A DNA stretch of 64,000 bases, taken from the NCBI GenBank assembly GCA_012862575.1, contig BLSF01000020.1, forward strand, positions 124,001 to 188,000, given 5' to 3'. Positions 1 to 9,360 of this stretch are shown here, in pieces (position 1 is the first letter of the stretch; each line of letters starts with the position of its first letter). The DNA is from Parietichytrium sp. I65-24A. Its lineage: Eukaryota; Sar; Bigyra; Thraustochytrida; Thraustochytriidae. The notes under the pieces were generated by a model, which was not told the DNA's origin, did no database searches, and was given only the letters and a program-made list of their open reading frames with translations. The position numbers and the translations under genes were made by a program.

Positions 1-101
1 CGCAGCGCGTCGCGGTAAAACACCCCGCGCTTGCGCGAGAACATGGCCCCCGCGAGGCCCACGTAGAAGACCGCTTGGGGTTGCTCTTCTGTGCCGCCCA
101 T
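1..101 (-). CDS. 5' end of an unidentified gene, cut by window edge
   Basis: On the minus strand an ATG at 101 opens a frame that stays open to base 1, giving 33 codons that start MGGTEEQPQAVFYVGLAG. The base composition is GC-rich with strong third-position GC, unlike the AT-richer spacer that follows, which supports coding. The visible part has no domain I recognise. The rest lies outside the window, so function cannot be given. Confidence 0.5.
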   Translation of the reverse strand, partial: MGGTEEQPQAVFYVGLAGAMFSRKRGVFYRDAL

Positions 102-945
102 TTTGTAAATTTCAATCTGTCTTCAATCCTCGGCTGAGGTTTGCTCGAGTGCTTTCAATTGTCGCAATCAGATGATCTGTCTGTCTGTCTGTCTGTCTGG
201 TCGCATTCGGTGATTGCTCGTCCGACTCGCAAGCTCTTGGCTCTTCCAAGTTGGTTCTAGCTAACTTTGATCTTAGTTTCTTTCATTGAAAGTAGTTGAT
301 TGATTGATTGATTGACTCAAAGTTAACGCCTTTTTGGCGGTACCCAGTACTCACTGTCAGTACAGTAACCTCGAAAAGTTGGGCTGGCTGTGCTGGCTGA
401 CTGACACCCCATCCCAAAACCTTGTGTTCCAGGAAACTTCGCCCAGAATTGGACCTCGTTCCTGTGTCACAACTTGTAGCAGTTGTTGTTTCTTCACGAG
501 AGCTTTCATGCTCGCAACTAACAGTTCACAGATCGCACTTCACAGTTGAGCTAATTCATACAAACCAATCGCGCCGCTTTGTTCGAGTTGGCCCAAAAAT
601 TTCCAGCGCTAAATTGATCAATCAAACAAACTCATTTTTCAGTTCCGTTTTGAGTGTGCTTTCTCTCAAACATCAGTTTCAGAGACTCGGAAGGAGGAGG
701 AGGCAGGAGGAGGCGATGTTCCAAAGCGCCGTCAGGCTATCCTTTGTCTTAAATCTCGACTAAGACTGGTGTGCACCGTTTGCGGGAACCTTCCTGCCAT
801 TCCGCCGAGCTGCGTAGAATGAATAGAGTGGAATAGGTAAACAGTGGAATAGGCAAATAGGTAGGGAGAGGGACTGTTATAGTTTGTTCTAAAATGGATC
901 GCACGATTTCGTGCGCTGATGGTTTTGTGGTTTGGCACTTGCGAC
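102..945. other. Intergenic spacer with tetranucleotide repeats
   Basis: I see no convincing gene here. It holds a TCTG tetranucleotide run at about 176-199 and a TTGA run at about 296-315. The short open frames in it start at non-ATG codons or have no recognisable composition. The upstream region of the minus-strand gene at 1-101 must lie here. Confidence 0.5.
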
Positions 946-3305
946 GTTGCGACGAAAAAAGGAGAAGTATAATTATAATTCACTTTTGATCAATCAAGAT
1001 GAAAGGAACAGATTGGCTGGTTCTGATGAGTTACATAGGTATCAATTCGTTTTTCACGATGGAAGAAATGTATCATTTGATCGCGCGCGCCCCTGCTGCT
1101 TTTCGTTGCTTCTGTTCCGGGCCGGTTGCAGCTAAGCTTAGTCCAAGAGGCGCCGGAACGTTTCTCCATCTTTTATATTTGGGCCTCATCATGGTCCAAT
1201 TTCTTCGCCAGCTTCCGTCGAAGAAATTCTTTTCAAAACAATCCCACGTTGTAGATTCTAGGGAAAATCATTTCTAAAGAATAGTAAATTCTTTGTTTCG
1301 CAGTCAGTTCGCGCGATGCTCTGCTCTTCCACTTCACTCCCCACAGTCACGAGAGACATTCCTTGCTGTTTCCCAATACTTAGAACCTACCTACCATCCA
1401 CTAGTAGCTATTCTCGCATTGCTAGTAGACACTAACGATCGTTGAGACAAGCTGGAGCAACATTCTCCGCAGAAAAGTGCTAGCGATAGCGCCTACTGTG
1501 TTCTGGGGTTCTTAGATTGCGTTCCGCAGGTCTTCGAACCCTTAACTGTGGGGTGGTCCCACAGTGTTCTGCTCTGAAGGAGCCTTTATGCTTCTAGTTT
1601 TTCTTCATCTTTTCTTCTGTTTGTGCTGTTTCTCTTTTCTTTTCTTTCTTGTGCAGAATCGTTCCGGAGTCAATCATTCCATTTCAAAATTCGATTGATT
1701 TGCTTTCTTGATTGAAAATCAATTATTAAATGACTGTGGATTTTCGAGTCTGTCTTTACGTTACCGGTATTGTTTCTGTTCTGAAAGAACTTCTTCTGAT
1801 TCTGGATGATTCTTTGTTTGGCTTTTCATTGAACAACAATTCATCTTTTCTACTTTCTTTTCAATTCTCGATTTTGACTTTGTTTTGATTTTGGTTTTGG
1901 TTTTGGTTTTGGTTTGCACGAGAGCGTTGCCAGAGTTGACAGAGTTGACGATTATCTCTAAAACGTTGTGGTGGCAGACGGCGTGTGTTTTGGTGGCCTT
2001 TGCGACAGACAGGGCTTTTCGCGCGGCAGGGATCGCTGGGATTGTGACATTCAAGTCGGTGCGACGTTGACGTGAAGGCTTTCGGACTCGGCCGCTCGCG
2101 TTCGGATTGCAATCTCNGTCGAAAAAGGGAAAAAAATAATTATAGAAAGCACGTGTTATAATTCACTTTTTCAAGATTGATCAAGATGAAAGGAACAGAT
2201 TGGCTGGTTCTGATGAGTTACATTGTATCAATTCGTTTTTCACGATGGAAGAAATGTATCATTTGATCGCGCGTGCCCCTGCTGCTTTTCGTTGCTTCTG
2301 TTCCGGGCCGGTTGCAGCTAAGCTTAGTCCAAGAGGCGCCGGAACGTTTCTCCATCTTTTATATTTGGGCCTCATCATGGTCCAATTTCTTCGCCAGCTT
2401 CCGTCGAAGAAATTCTTTTCAAAACAATCCCACGTTGTAGATTCTAGGGAAAATCATTTCTAAAGAATAGTAAATTCTTTGTTTCGCAGTCAGTTCGCGC
2501 GATGCTCTGCTCTTTCACTTCACTCCCCACAGTCACGAGAGACATTCCTTGCTGTTTCCCAATACTTAGAACCTACCTACCATCCACTAGTAGCTATTCT
2601 CGCATTGCTAGTAGACACTAACGATCGTTGAGACAAGCTGGAGCAACATTCTCCGCAGAAAAGTGCTAGCGATAGCGCCTACTGTGTTCTGGGGTTCTTA
2701 GATTGCGTTCCGCAGGTCTTCGAACCCTTAACTGTGGGGTGGTCCCACAGTGTTCTGCTCTGAAGGAGCCTTTTTGCTTCTAGTTTTTCTTCATCTTTTC
2801 TTCTGTTTGTGCTGTTTCTCTTTTCTTTTCTTTCTTGTGCAGAATCGTTCCGGAGTCAATCATTCCATTTCAAAATTCGATTGATTTGCTTTCTTGATTG
2901 AAAATCAATTATTAAATGACTGTGGATTTTCGAGTCTGTCTTTACGTTACCGGTATTGTTTCTGTTCTGAAAGAACTTCTTCTGATTCTGGATGATTCTT
3001 TGTTTGGCTTTTCATTGAACAACAATTCATCTTTTCTACTTTCTTTTCAATTCTCGATTTTGACTTTGTTTTGATTTTGGTTTTGGTTTTGGTTTGCACG
3101 AGAGCGTTGCCAGAGTTGACAGAGTTGACAGAGTTGACGAGTATCTCTAAAGCGTTGTGGTGGCAGACGGCGTGTGTTTTGGTGGCCTTTGCGACAGACA
3201 GGGCTTTTCGCGCGGCAAGGATCGCTGGGATTGTGACATTCAAGTCGGTGCGACGTTGACGTGAAGGCTTTCGGACTCGGCCGCTCGCGTTCGGATTGCA
3301 ATCTC
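946..3305 (+). repeat. 1.17 kb direct tandem duplication
   Basis: The stretch from about 946 to 2116 recurs almost base for base from about 2118 to 3305. Differences are a few substitutions (for example about 1587 versus 2774), a one-base indel in the segment following the shared start near 1000 and 2184, one fewer TTTTGG unit in copy 2 and one extra GAGTTGACA unit in copy 2. The first 60 bases of each copy are more diverged. A single N at 2117 sits exactly at the junction. This is either a real tandem duplication or two allelic contig ends joined during assembly. No recognisable gene lies in the unit; the copy-2 end abuts the 5' region of the Hsp20 gene. Confidence 0.9.
1540..1578. other. 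Perfect-stem hairpin, copy 1
   Basis: ACTGTGG and CCACAGT flank a 7-base loop, a 7-bp inverted repeat in the duplicated unit. The same hairpin is kept in copy 2 near 2729-2750. It could belong to a structured RNA or a terminator-like element. The minus strand also has a B-box-like GGTTCGAAGACC beside it, but no tRNA cloverleaf can be folded around it, so I do not call a tRNA. Confidence 0.3.
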
Positions 3306-3404
3306 GCCGTGAATTGGTGGACTTTTTCTCGACTGGGTGTCTGTCGGTCTCCAAGGTCTGCCCCGTTTAGCTAGCGAGCGACAGCAGTCTCGCCAGGGTC
3401 GAAG

Positions 3405-3456
3405 AGTTCGGAGAACACTTGGAAAGCACGCTTCGTGAAAGCACATAGAAAACATA
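3405..3456 (+). promoter_or_regulatory. Possible heat-shock-type promoter of Hsp20 gene
   Basis: About 110 to 160 bases before the Hsp20 ATG there is a dimeric heat-shock-element match, TTCGTGAA at 3432-3439, preceded by a loosely spaced GAA/TTC/GAA series near 3403-3417 with 3-base rather than 2-base spacing. A TATA-like CATATATT follows near 3449-3456. The match is short and partly off-register, so this is suggestive only. Confidence 0.25.
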
Positions 3457-3563
3457 TATTGGTGAGAGAAGTCGTTCGGTGTTCAGTGGCCGCGACGGAG
3501 GTGCCGCGTCTGTCTACGGTTCGCCTTGAGCAAGAGCGCAAAGGTTACGAGCGAAGGGCGAAA

Positions 3564-4025
3564 ATGAGCAGATACTTTCAGACGCTGGACCCGTTCTCTA
3601 GTTTGCAGAGTCATGAGAGAGAGCAACACTGGCTGCAAAGGCTTGCGGACGAGCAGCCCATGCGCTTAGATAGCCGCGACTGGCCGCTGCAATGCATGGG
3701 GTTGCAGATGACCATGCGTGAGACGAAGAGCGGGTATTTGGCAAAGGTTGACGTGCCAGGTTGCGGCCCGGAAGACGTGCGGGTCAGCGTGTCAGGAAAC
3801 ATGCTGACAATCTCGGCACACCATGAGGTGGAGAAGCGCAAAGAAGACGAGTTTCACATTTTGTGGAAGGAGCGGGCAGAAGGAACGTGCTCGAGAACTG
3901 TGTCCGTGCCTCGGCACAGCGACGTGGGAAACATAAGTACTGAGCTGAAGAATGGCGTACTAAAGATATACATCCCAAAAATTAGTGACGCAGAGGCAGA
4001 GACCACAAGTGTTGCTATAAGCTAA
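3564..4025 (+). CDS. Small heat-shock protein (Hsp20/alpha-crystallin)
   Basis: A 153-residue protein from the ATG at 3564; the open frame runs upstream to a GTG, but the ATG gives the normal family length. The alpha-crystallin domain spans about residues 55-145. It shows the first strands (KSGYLAKVDVPG), the core VRVSVSGNMLTISAHHE, and the diagnostic C-terminal strand with GVLKIYIPK. A short N-terminal arm precedes it and a short tail ending in VAIS follows. Small Hsps are ATP-independent holdases that form oligomers and bind unfolding proteins. No targeting peptide is evident, so a cytosolic location is likely. The gene converges on the nucleotide-sugar transporter gene, with 297 bases between the stops. 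Confidence 0.93.
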   Translation: MSRYFQTLDPFSSLQSHEREQHWLQRLADEQPMRLDSRDWPLQCMGLQMTMRETKSGYLAKVDVPGCGPEDVRVSVSGNMLTISAHHEVEKRKEDEFHILWKERAEGTCSRTVSVPRHSDVGNISTELKNGVLKIYIPKISDAEAETTSVAIS

Positions 4026-4322
4026 GCTCGCATGACGCAGGTGTATTTATTTTTGAAGTGAAGAGCTATTTGCATTAACAGTAAGCTATCTCCGTAAATT
4101 GCAACTCCGCCCTTCGATTCTCAGCGCTGCGACAGTGTCCAGAGCCCGAGTTCTGGCTTTATATTGCAACGAGCTTTATACTGTACCTCGACGATGCAAA
4201 TCACCCTCTCTGTCAGGCCAACGAAAGCTACTCCTTGTGAGACGACACAAATTCTTGTCTTTTCTTTTTTACATACGTACACTCGACCCGGTACAGCATC
4301 TGTGATCGAGTCGGCAAAGGAT

Positions 4323-5393
4323 TTAATCTGCTTTCTCGTGAGAGGGAACCGCTTTGCTCCCCGGATGAGCATAGATTATTACTGACACAAAAACAATGCA
4401 AGAGCCCACTACAAACATCGGGGAGGTGTGGAAACCGAATAGATAGACGCTGAGCACACTGGAGAAGATTGTTGACACAGCGGAGGCAAAACTCTTGGCA
4501 AGATTGTCTCCATACCTCAAAACTAACCCGATCAGCAAACTCCCGAGAGTATGCAGAGCCACCACGGCCCACACTAGAGGAGTAAAACCGGTAAATATGC
4601 CTTTTTCGGCAATTTCAGGCCCGTCTCTGATGTAGCAGGCCAGCGTGCCCAGTGGAACGCTAAAGACAGCCATCACCAGGCTTTTTCTCCAGACACTGTG
4701 GCCTAAGTTTGACACAGCTTCCAAGTCACTTTTCATGAGCAACTCGGTAAAGCTTCCCGAAAATGCAGACAGGAACGCTGCGAGTAACGTGGCAATCAAC
4801 CCAAGGACGCGAGGGTGCCAGGTCACATCCTTCATCCACGCGTCAGAGTCTCGGTCGTTTATCCGCCTCGGTGGAGAAGACAGCGCAACCAGCGCGATTC
4901 CAATAAACAATACCAATACTGCACACCACTTCTTGACGTCCAAGCTTCTCCGGAGTATGATCAACGCAAGCAGCGCCGAAAACACAACTTTGAGGTTGTA
5001 TACGACCTGAAACACCGCAGGCTCCAGGTGGTTGAGCGCATAGTAGATGAGGTGGTTCTGCACCAAGTACAATGCAGACGGGGCGCACAGTGACATCACC
5101 TTCCTGAGACCCCACTCCCTGAAGCTGAGCAACAGGCCCACGGGTCCAAGCTTCTCGGTATACATGCACACTGCAGCGCAAGCACATACCTTGACCACCT
5201 CGGTCACACACACCACAACGCTGGTGATCGCCACTTCATGTGGCTGCTTGTCCACCCGAAGCGCTCGCATGAGAAGCACTACTGTCGCGTTTTGAGCGAC
5301 CAGCAGCGCCAGGCTGACCGCCTTGACTCGCTCTCCATCAAATCTCGCGCTGGCACCCATCCCATGCTCTGCCTTTCCAAGCGCACCTGCCAT
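4323..5393 (-). CDS. Nucleotide-sugar transporter, SLC35A type
   Basis: A 356-residue multi-span membrane protein from the ATG at 5393. An open frame continues 34 codons further, but it runs into the tandem array and looks like non-coding repeat. About ten hydrophobic segments are visible. Family signatures are present: LVQNHLIYYALNHLEPAVFQ (compare the QNNL..ALSNLDAATFQ type), NLKVVFSALLALIILRRSL, and near the C-terminus the conserved LRYGDNLAKSFASAVS stretch. SLC35A proteins exchange a nucleotide sugar (UDP-galactose, UDP-GlcNAc or CMP-sialic acid) for the nucleotide monophosphate across the Golgi membrane. The substrate cannot be read from sequence. It fits with ALG1 downstream as part of the glycosylation machinery, although the genes are far apart. 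Confidence 0.9.
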   Translation of the reverse strand: MAGALGKAEHGMGASARFDGERVKAVSLALLVAQNATVVLLMRALRVDKQPHEVAITSVVVCVTEVVKVCACAAVCMYTEKLGPVGLLLSFREWGLRKVMSLCAPSALYLVQNHLIYYALNHLEPAVFQVVYNLKVVFSALLALIILRRSLDVKKWCAVLVLFIGIALVALSSPPRRINDRDSDAWMKDVTWHPRVLGLIATLLAAFLSAFSGSFTELLMKSDLEAVSNLGHSVWRKSLVMAVFSVPLGTLACYIRDGPEIAEKGIFTGFTPLVWAVVALHTLGSLLIGLVLRYGDNLAKSFASAVSTIFSSVLSVYLFGFHTSPMFVVGSCIVFVSVIIYAHPGSKAVPSHEKAD

Positions 5394-5417
5394 CAAAGCG
5401 CCCTTGGGCGCCGGGAA

Positions 5418-5743
5418 CACCGCAGTCGTTTGATCTGCCTCCAACAAGCGCTCAGATCTGTCCTCGCACTCTCTTCCAAAGAGCGCCGTGAACATACCGC
5501 AGTCGTTTGATCTGCCTCCAACGAGCGCTCAATATGTCTCCAAAGAGCGCCGTGAATATACCCAGTCGTTTGATTTGCCTCCAACGAGCGCTCAGATATG
5601 TCTCCAAAGAGCGCCGTGAATAAACCGAAGTCGTTTGATCTGTCTCCAAAGAGCGCCGTGAATATACCGCAGTCGTTTGATTGCCTCCAACGAGCGCTCA
5701 GATCTGTCCTTGCACGCTCTTCCAAAGAGCGCCAGCATATCAA
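5418..5743. repeat. Tandem array at 5' end of transporter gene
   Basis: About five imperfect units, each 42 to 77 bases long, built from the blocks CAGTCGTTTGATCTGCC, TCCAACGAGCGCTCAG and CCAAAGAGCGCCGTGAA. Units differ by loss of whole internal blocks and a few substitutions. The array starts only about 25 bases upstream of the transporter ATG, so it probably lies in its 5' UTR or promoter. Units stay open in some frames on both strands, which is why spurious open frames appear here. Confidence 0.85.
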
Positions 5744-6443
5744 ATGCGAGAGCCTGCCTGTCTTCGCCCATCGGCCGTCAATCCCAACAAGTTTCGACTA
5801 GTTTCGACGCGTTAATCATAACGGCCACGCACTTAGGCTCCTTGTCTTGAAGATAGACGTTGCCTACGACTGGGAAACTTCGCCGTGTGTGCTGGCTTCA
5901 ATAGAAAGAGGATAAGCTGATAATGTTGATAATGTTGATGGTGCGAAGTCTAACTTTGTCGCACTGTAAGTGCCGGTACGAACTAGCTAGATAGTATTGG
6001 TCGCTCTTTTACGAATGCCGTGAATAAGCACAGAAAGCACAGCTTTGTTTTGCAGGTCAGATTGGAGAATTGTCAGAGTTGATTTTTCAGTTCAGGTTAC
6101 TTTATAAAAAGTGTCAGCCAACACCAAGATTTTAATTTCTATCAACTGTACCACGAAAAGAAACAGACAGATGCGACTTTTTTCAAATTTTGAAATAATT
6201 AGAGGAAAAAGAAGAAGAAAGAAGTAGTTAGCATTCATTATGAAAGATGACGTAACTAATGCTCTGCTCAACATTCACAGAACAAATCACAGTGTAGTAC
6301 AAATATGGACGTTTTTTAAAGAAGTCTTGTATTGCACAGATTGGCATTGCGTCATCAGTTTCCTCTCCCTGGAGCCCGAACTATCAATACAACTCAAGAC
6401 AGTTCAAGATACCATTACCCTTTTTCGTTAGCCATGCAATAGC
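5744..6443. other. AT-rich spacer, no gene seen
   Basis: About 700 bases between the divergent transporter and La-family genes. It becomes A/T-rich around 6080-6240. I see no gene, RNA or strong repeat. Promoters for both neighbours are expected here but cannot be marked with confidence. Confidence 0.4.
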
Positions 6444-6563
6444 CATGGAGGATGGTGGATCTGGCAAATCTGGCAGCGAGCGGAGTGGCGAAGCTTTGGG
6501 CTGTGAGCGCGAAAGCACTGAAAGCGTTCCGCGCACAGGAGCAAAGTTGCAGTTGCGAATCAG

Positions 6564-6705
6564 GTAAGTTGTGTGAAGAAAGGCAGGTTGAAAAGTTCTT
6601 GTTCATGTGCATGTGCATGTTTGTGCATGCGTTTGTCTTGTGAAGAGTAGCTAAAGTTGAAGACAGTCGTCCCACTGACCCACTGACCCACTGGTTTACA
6701 ACCAG
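6564..6705 (+). other. Candidate intron at 5' end of La-family gene
   Basis: CAG|GTAAGT at 6561-6569 is a textbook donor, and ACAACCAG ending at 6705 (preceded by repeated CTGAC branch-like motifs) is a good acceptor. An alternative acceptor is TTCCAG ending at 6765. An upstream ATG at 6452 gives 37 codons plus one base that joins in phase to the La frame with either acceptor. An ATG at 6444 in another frame gives a more natural-looking Gly/Ser/Glu-rich N-terminus but is out of phase with both. So the upstream exon may be 5' UTR or coding. Confidence 0.5.
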
Positions 6706-6752
6706 GTCGACTCACTTGGTGGTGGCAAAGCGCTCTTTGGAGAAAACAAAAA

Positions 6753-7988
6753 ATGGTTGTTCCAGATGAAGGAGATGCAAGAGCAGCTTTGTATGCAGCA
6801 GTGGCCAAGCAGGCATGGATGGGACAAGTGGCAAAGCAATTGGAATACTATTTCGGTGATGTGAACTTGCCAAAAGATGAATTCCTGTTCCAGAAGAAAA
6901 TGAAGGGAAACCCGAAGGGCAGCGTGAATATAAGCGTGTTGCTTACATTCAACAAGATGAAGAAGATGGGGGCCCAGAAGCAGGACATTGTGAAGGCAGT
7001 AGAGTGGCGGAGGGCTCAGCTAGGAGAGAAAGCTCTCCTGGAGCTTTCGAAAGACAAGAGCAAGCTGAAGAGAGCGCATCTCTTTCCGAAGGAAATCTGG
7101 AATAGTCTACAGCATTGTGACTCTGCCAAGGTGCCGTGCACAGTACGTGTGACCAATCTCGTAGCTCTAACCAAGTCCAAAGGAATTAATGGCTCGGAGG
7201 ACGAATTGCTTCGTCAAGCGTTTGCCGAAAAACTTGGTGGAGACAAAATAGTTAGTGTGAAAGTGATATCCAATTTTGGCAAGCCAAAAGAGTCATTCCT
7301 GAAGCGGCCCCTGCCTTATGCACTCGTTGAGCTGGATACCCAGCAATCAGCTGAGCTTGCAGTGGAAGCCTTCGCAAGTGCAGATTGGCGTCGAGGAATC
7401 ACAGTGAAAAGAGAAAAGCCCAGGAATGAAAAGCAGCCACAGCAAGCACAGCAGCAACCGGAGCCATCTGTTGACAATGGAACCGTGGGCCCGACGCCCG
7501 CAGAAGCTAAAGAAGCAGAGATCCAAGCTGATAACGACAAAGTCCTCGTCGCCGACCAGAGAAAAACGGGCAAGGTGCGCACTCTTGATAAAACAAACTT
7601 TAGCGGCTTCATTGCCCCTCAAGCGAAAAAGAACAAGAGGGTTGGATCGATTCCGTTCAGCATTCCGGACCAGCCGGAGCTGTTCAACAAATTGACTGCG
7701 TCGAGCGTTGTTTCATACAAGGTCAAGACCACTAGCGCTGGCCACGAAGCGGTCGAGTTGGAACTCGTAGAGAGCAAGAGATCAACTGGCGCGCCAGATA
7801 TTGTCGAAGCTTCTGCAGAGGACGAAGCTGCGCGGCGGACATTTGTCCTCAAGCAGCGATCCAAACAAACTGCCAAGTCTGGAAACGAAGACAAAACCAC
7901 ATTCTCATATGCAAAAGGTCCTCCAAAGGCTGATTCCCGCGGATTTAGTAGCGAAGAGTGGAGAGGTGTCATCCGCCGAAAAACCTAA
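6753..7988 (+). CDS. La-motif RNA-binding protein (La/LARP6 type)
   Basis: A 411-residue protein from the ATG at 6753. The La motif lies at about residues 20-100, with the hallmark QLEYYFGDVNLPKDEFL and a downstream KMKKMG. An RRM-like domain follows at about 128-228. The linker is Q/E-rich, and the C-terminus has a KGPPKADSRGF block that resembles the SUZ-C/LSA tail of LARP6 proteins. The La motif plus RRM module binds 3' ends of RNA polymerase III transcripts (La) or specific mRNA stem-loops (LARP6). The domain order excludes LARP1 and LARP4. The protein may be longer by 33 to 53 residues if the upstream exon (6452-6563) is coding. It is expected in the nucleus and cytoplasm. Confidence 0.88.
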   Translation: MVVPDEGDARAALYAAVAKQAWMGQVAKQLEYYFGDVNLPKDEFLFQKKMKGNPKGSVNISVLLTFNKMKKMGAQKQDIVKAVEWRRAQLGEKALLELSKDKSKLKRAHLFPKEIWNSLQHCDSAKVPCTVRVTNLVALTKSKGINGSEDELLRQAFAEKLGGDKIVSVKVISNFGKPKESFLKRPLPYALVELDTQQSAELAVEAFASADWRRGITVKREKPRNEKQPQQAQQQPEPSVDNGTVGPTPAEAKEAEIQADNDKVLVADQRKTGKVRTLDKTNFSGFIAPQAKKNKRVGSIPFSIPDQPELFNKLTASSVVSYKVKTTSAGHEAVELELVESKRSTGAPDIVEASAEDEAARRTFVLKQRSKQTAKSGNEDKTTFSYAKGPPKADSRGFSSEEWRGVIRRKT

Positions 7989-8412
7989 ATCATTCTCTCT
8001 ATCACTCCACGAAACTGAAAACTACGCCGTCAACGCGAAACCCAAAGTTCCTCTCGCTCTTTCTTCCCATCTCTTCTCTGCCCACATGCCAAATCTCATT
8101 TCCAGATCGACTTTGGGCCATTCTCCTTACATCTTACATCCCAAAATATGAACATCATGGTTAGATCCGTTTCGCAATGTAGAGCTTATAGTAAACCTTA
8201 TCAAGTACTAGCTGTCAAATTTACCGAATGAAGGGAAGTGTTGGGCGGTGTGTGCCAAAGCATTTTCAATGTTCATTGAACATCACCATTTGTTCAATGA
8301 AGGAGGACAAGTGAAAGGAACTCTCTCTGCAAGAGCGGCAAAGGCGTCGAGCAAAGGTACAAGGTCTCTGTGCGGAGAGTTTGGGCGGCGAATAGCGCAC
8401 AGGGAAAGAGGA
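7989..8412. other. Spacer between two plus-strand genes
   Basis: 424 bases. The region after 8248 is open in the frame of the next gene but starts at GTG, so I treat it as 5' UTR. No other feature is visible. Confidence 0.4.
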
Positions 8413-8919
8413 ATGGGCAAGTCGACCGCGGCAGCAAGGTCCAAGAGCCAGTCGAACTGGACGCTCGGGAGCGCGGACGCATTCCAGGAGAGCACATGGC
8501 ATAGCGCGTCGAAGGAGCAGTTTTGTGGGCTGAAGAATACCAGCAGGACGCTGCCGATCAAACCCAAGCAGAACGGGGCGTTGTTTAGTGGCACGGCACT
8601 CGTGACAGGAAGGTTTACCTCGGAGAGTATGAGGACCTTTGACCGGGAGCACACCGTCTTCTCGTCCACGTATAAGCGCGCTGAGCCTGCATTTGATCGA
8701 ATGACTGCGTGTAAAACTAATTATGACGTTGCCGACGCCAGCAAGCTCTCTGCTTCAGATCGGTTCAACTCAACGTGTGAGAGAAATTTTAAGGCTCCTG
8801 GCACTGAGGCACTCAGACACGAACGCCTTGCCAAGGTCAACTATGATCGTCCTCCCCCGAGAGACCCCCCAGGCCTATTTTACAACATTGTCAACGGGCG
8901 TTACGAGAAGGCGTTTTGA
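8413..8919 (+). CDS. Small uncharacterised basic protein, possibly ciliary
   Basis: A 168-residue hydrophilic protein from the first in-frame ATG at 8413 (the frame opens earlier at a GTG). It is rich in Ser, Thr, Lys, Arg and aromatic residues spaced along short non-helical blocks (for example SNWTLGSADAFQ, FSSTYKRAEPAF, RFNSTCERNFKAPG), and ends GLFYNIVNGRYEKAF. There is no signal peptide, membrane span or known domain. The pattern of short aromatic/basic repeats recalls microtubule inner proteins and other axonemal proteins of flagellates, but that is an impression, not a match. It could also be a lineage-specific protein. Coding is supported by its third-position composition and by being the only long frame. 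Confidence 0.6.
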   Translation: MGKSTAAARSKSQSNWTLGSADAFQESTWHSASKEQFCGLKNTSRTLPIKPKQNGALFSGTALVTGRFTSESMRTFDREHTVFSSTYKRAEPAFDRMTACKTNYDVADASKLSASDRFNSTCERNFKAPGTEALRHERLAKVNYDRPPPRDPPGLFYNIVNGRYEKAF

Positions 8920-9360
8920 GCCATGCGATACAGACCTTATTGCCCAGAGGGGGGTGCTGTCAGTTTGTAAGCATTGAACGTTGAAACAAGCGTCGGTTCA
9001 GGCCTGGAGCTTCAGGCGATTTACTGGGTCTATCCTTTTTGGCAGGCTACTGAAACATTCTCGCGGCGATATCTTGGCTGACACGAGTTGATGACTTGAG
9101 AAGTACCGAAACCAGAATGGCAAAGCAGAATTTGTTAATCACTAAAAAATCCAACTGAAAAATTTCATACAGCTTCAAAAATGAAAATAGTTTTCGCTCT
9201 CCTCAAGACCACCTCTTCGTTGATAAATTACAGAACTAGGAAAAAATAGGTGACCACGGATTCTTGCGAAGCCAGCCGTTCTACTTGGGAGGGAGCGTCG
9301 CAAATAACTTATGTCACAGCGTCATGGTAAAGATTCTAACAACGACAAAGTCCTCTCTTT
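8920..9360. other. Convergent intergenic region
   Basis: 441 bases between two converging stops. It is AT-rich around 9120-9250, as expected for 3' UTRs. I see no gene or repeat. Confidence 0.4.

Noticed and set aside
999-1277. 92-codon plus-strand frame in copy 1 of the duplication
   Set aside because: A one-base indel breaks the N-terminal part in copy 2, so the frame is not kept between two otherwise near-identical copies.
1500-1600. tRNA gene on the minus strand suggested by GGTTCGAAGACC
   Set aside because: No acceptor stem or D arm can be formed, and the hairpin loop lacks the invariant U33 position. A box and B box do not line up.
2947-3354. 135-codon minus-strand frame with Lys-Thr-Lys repeats in the second copy of the duplication
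   Set aside because: It is the antisense of TTTTGG and GAGTTGACA repeats. The same frame is open in copy 1 only because the indels are multiples of three. It starts at a different place in each copy and has no domain.
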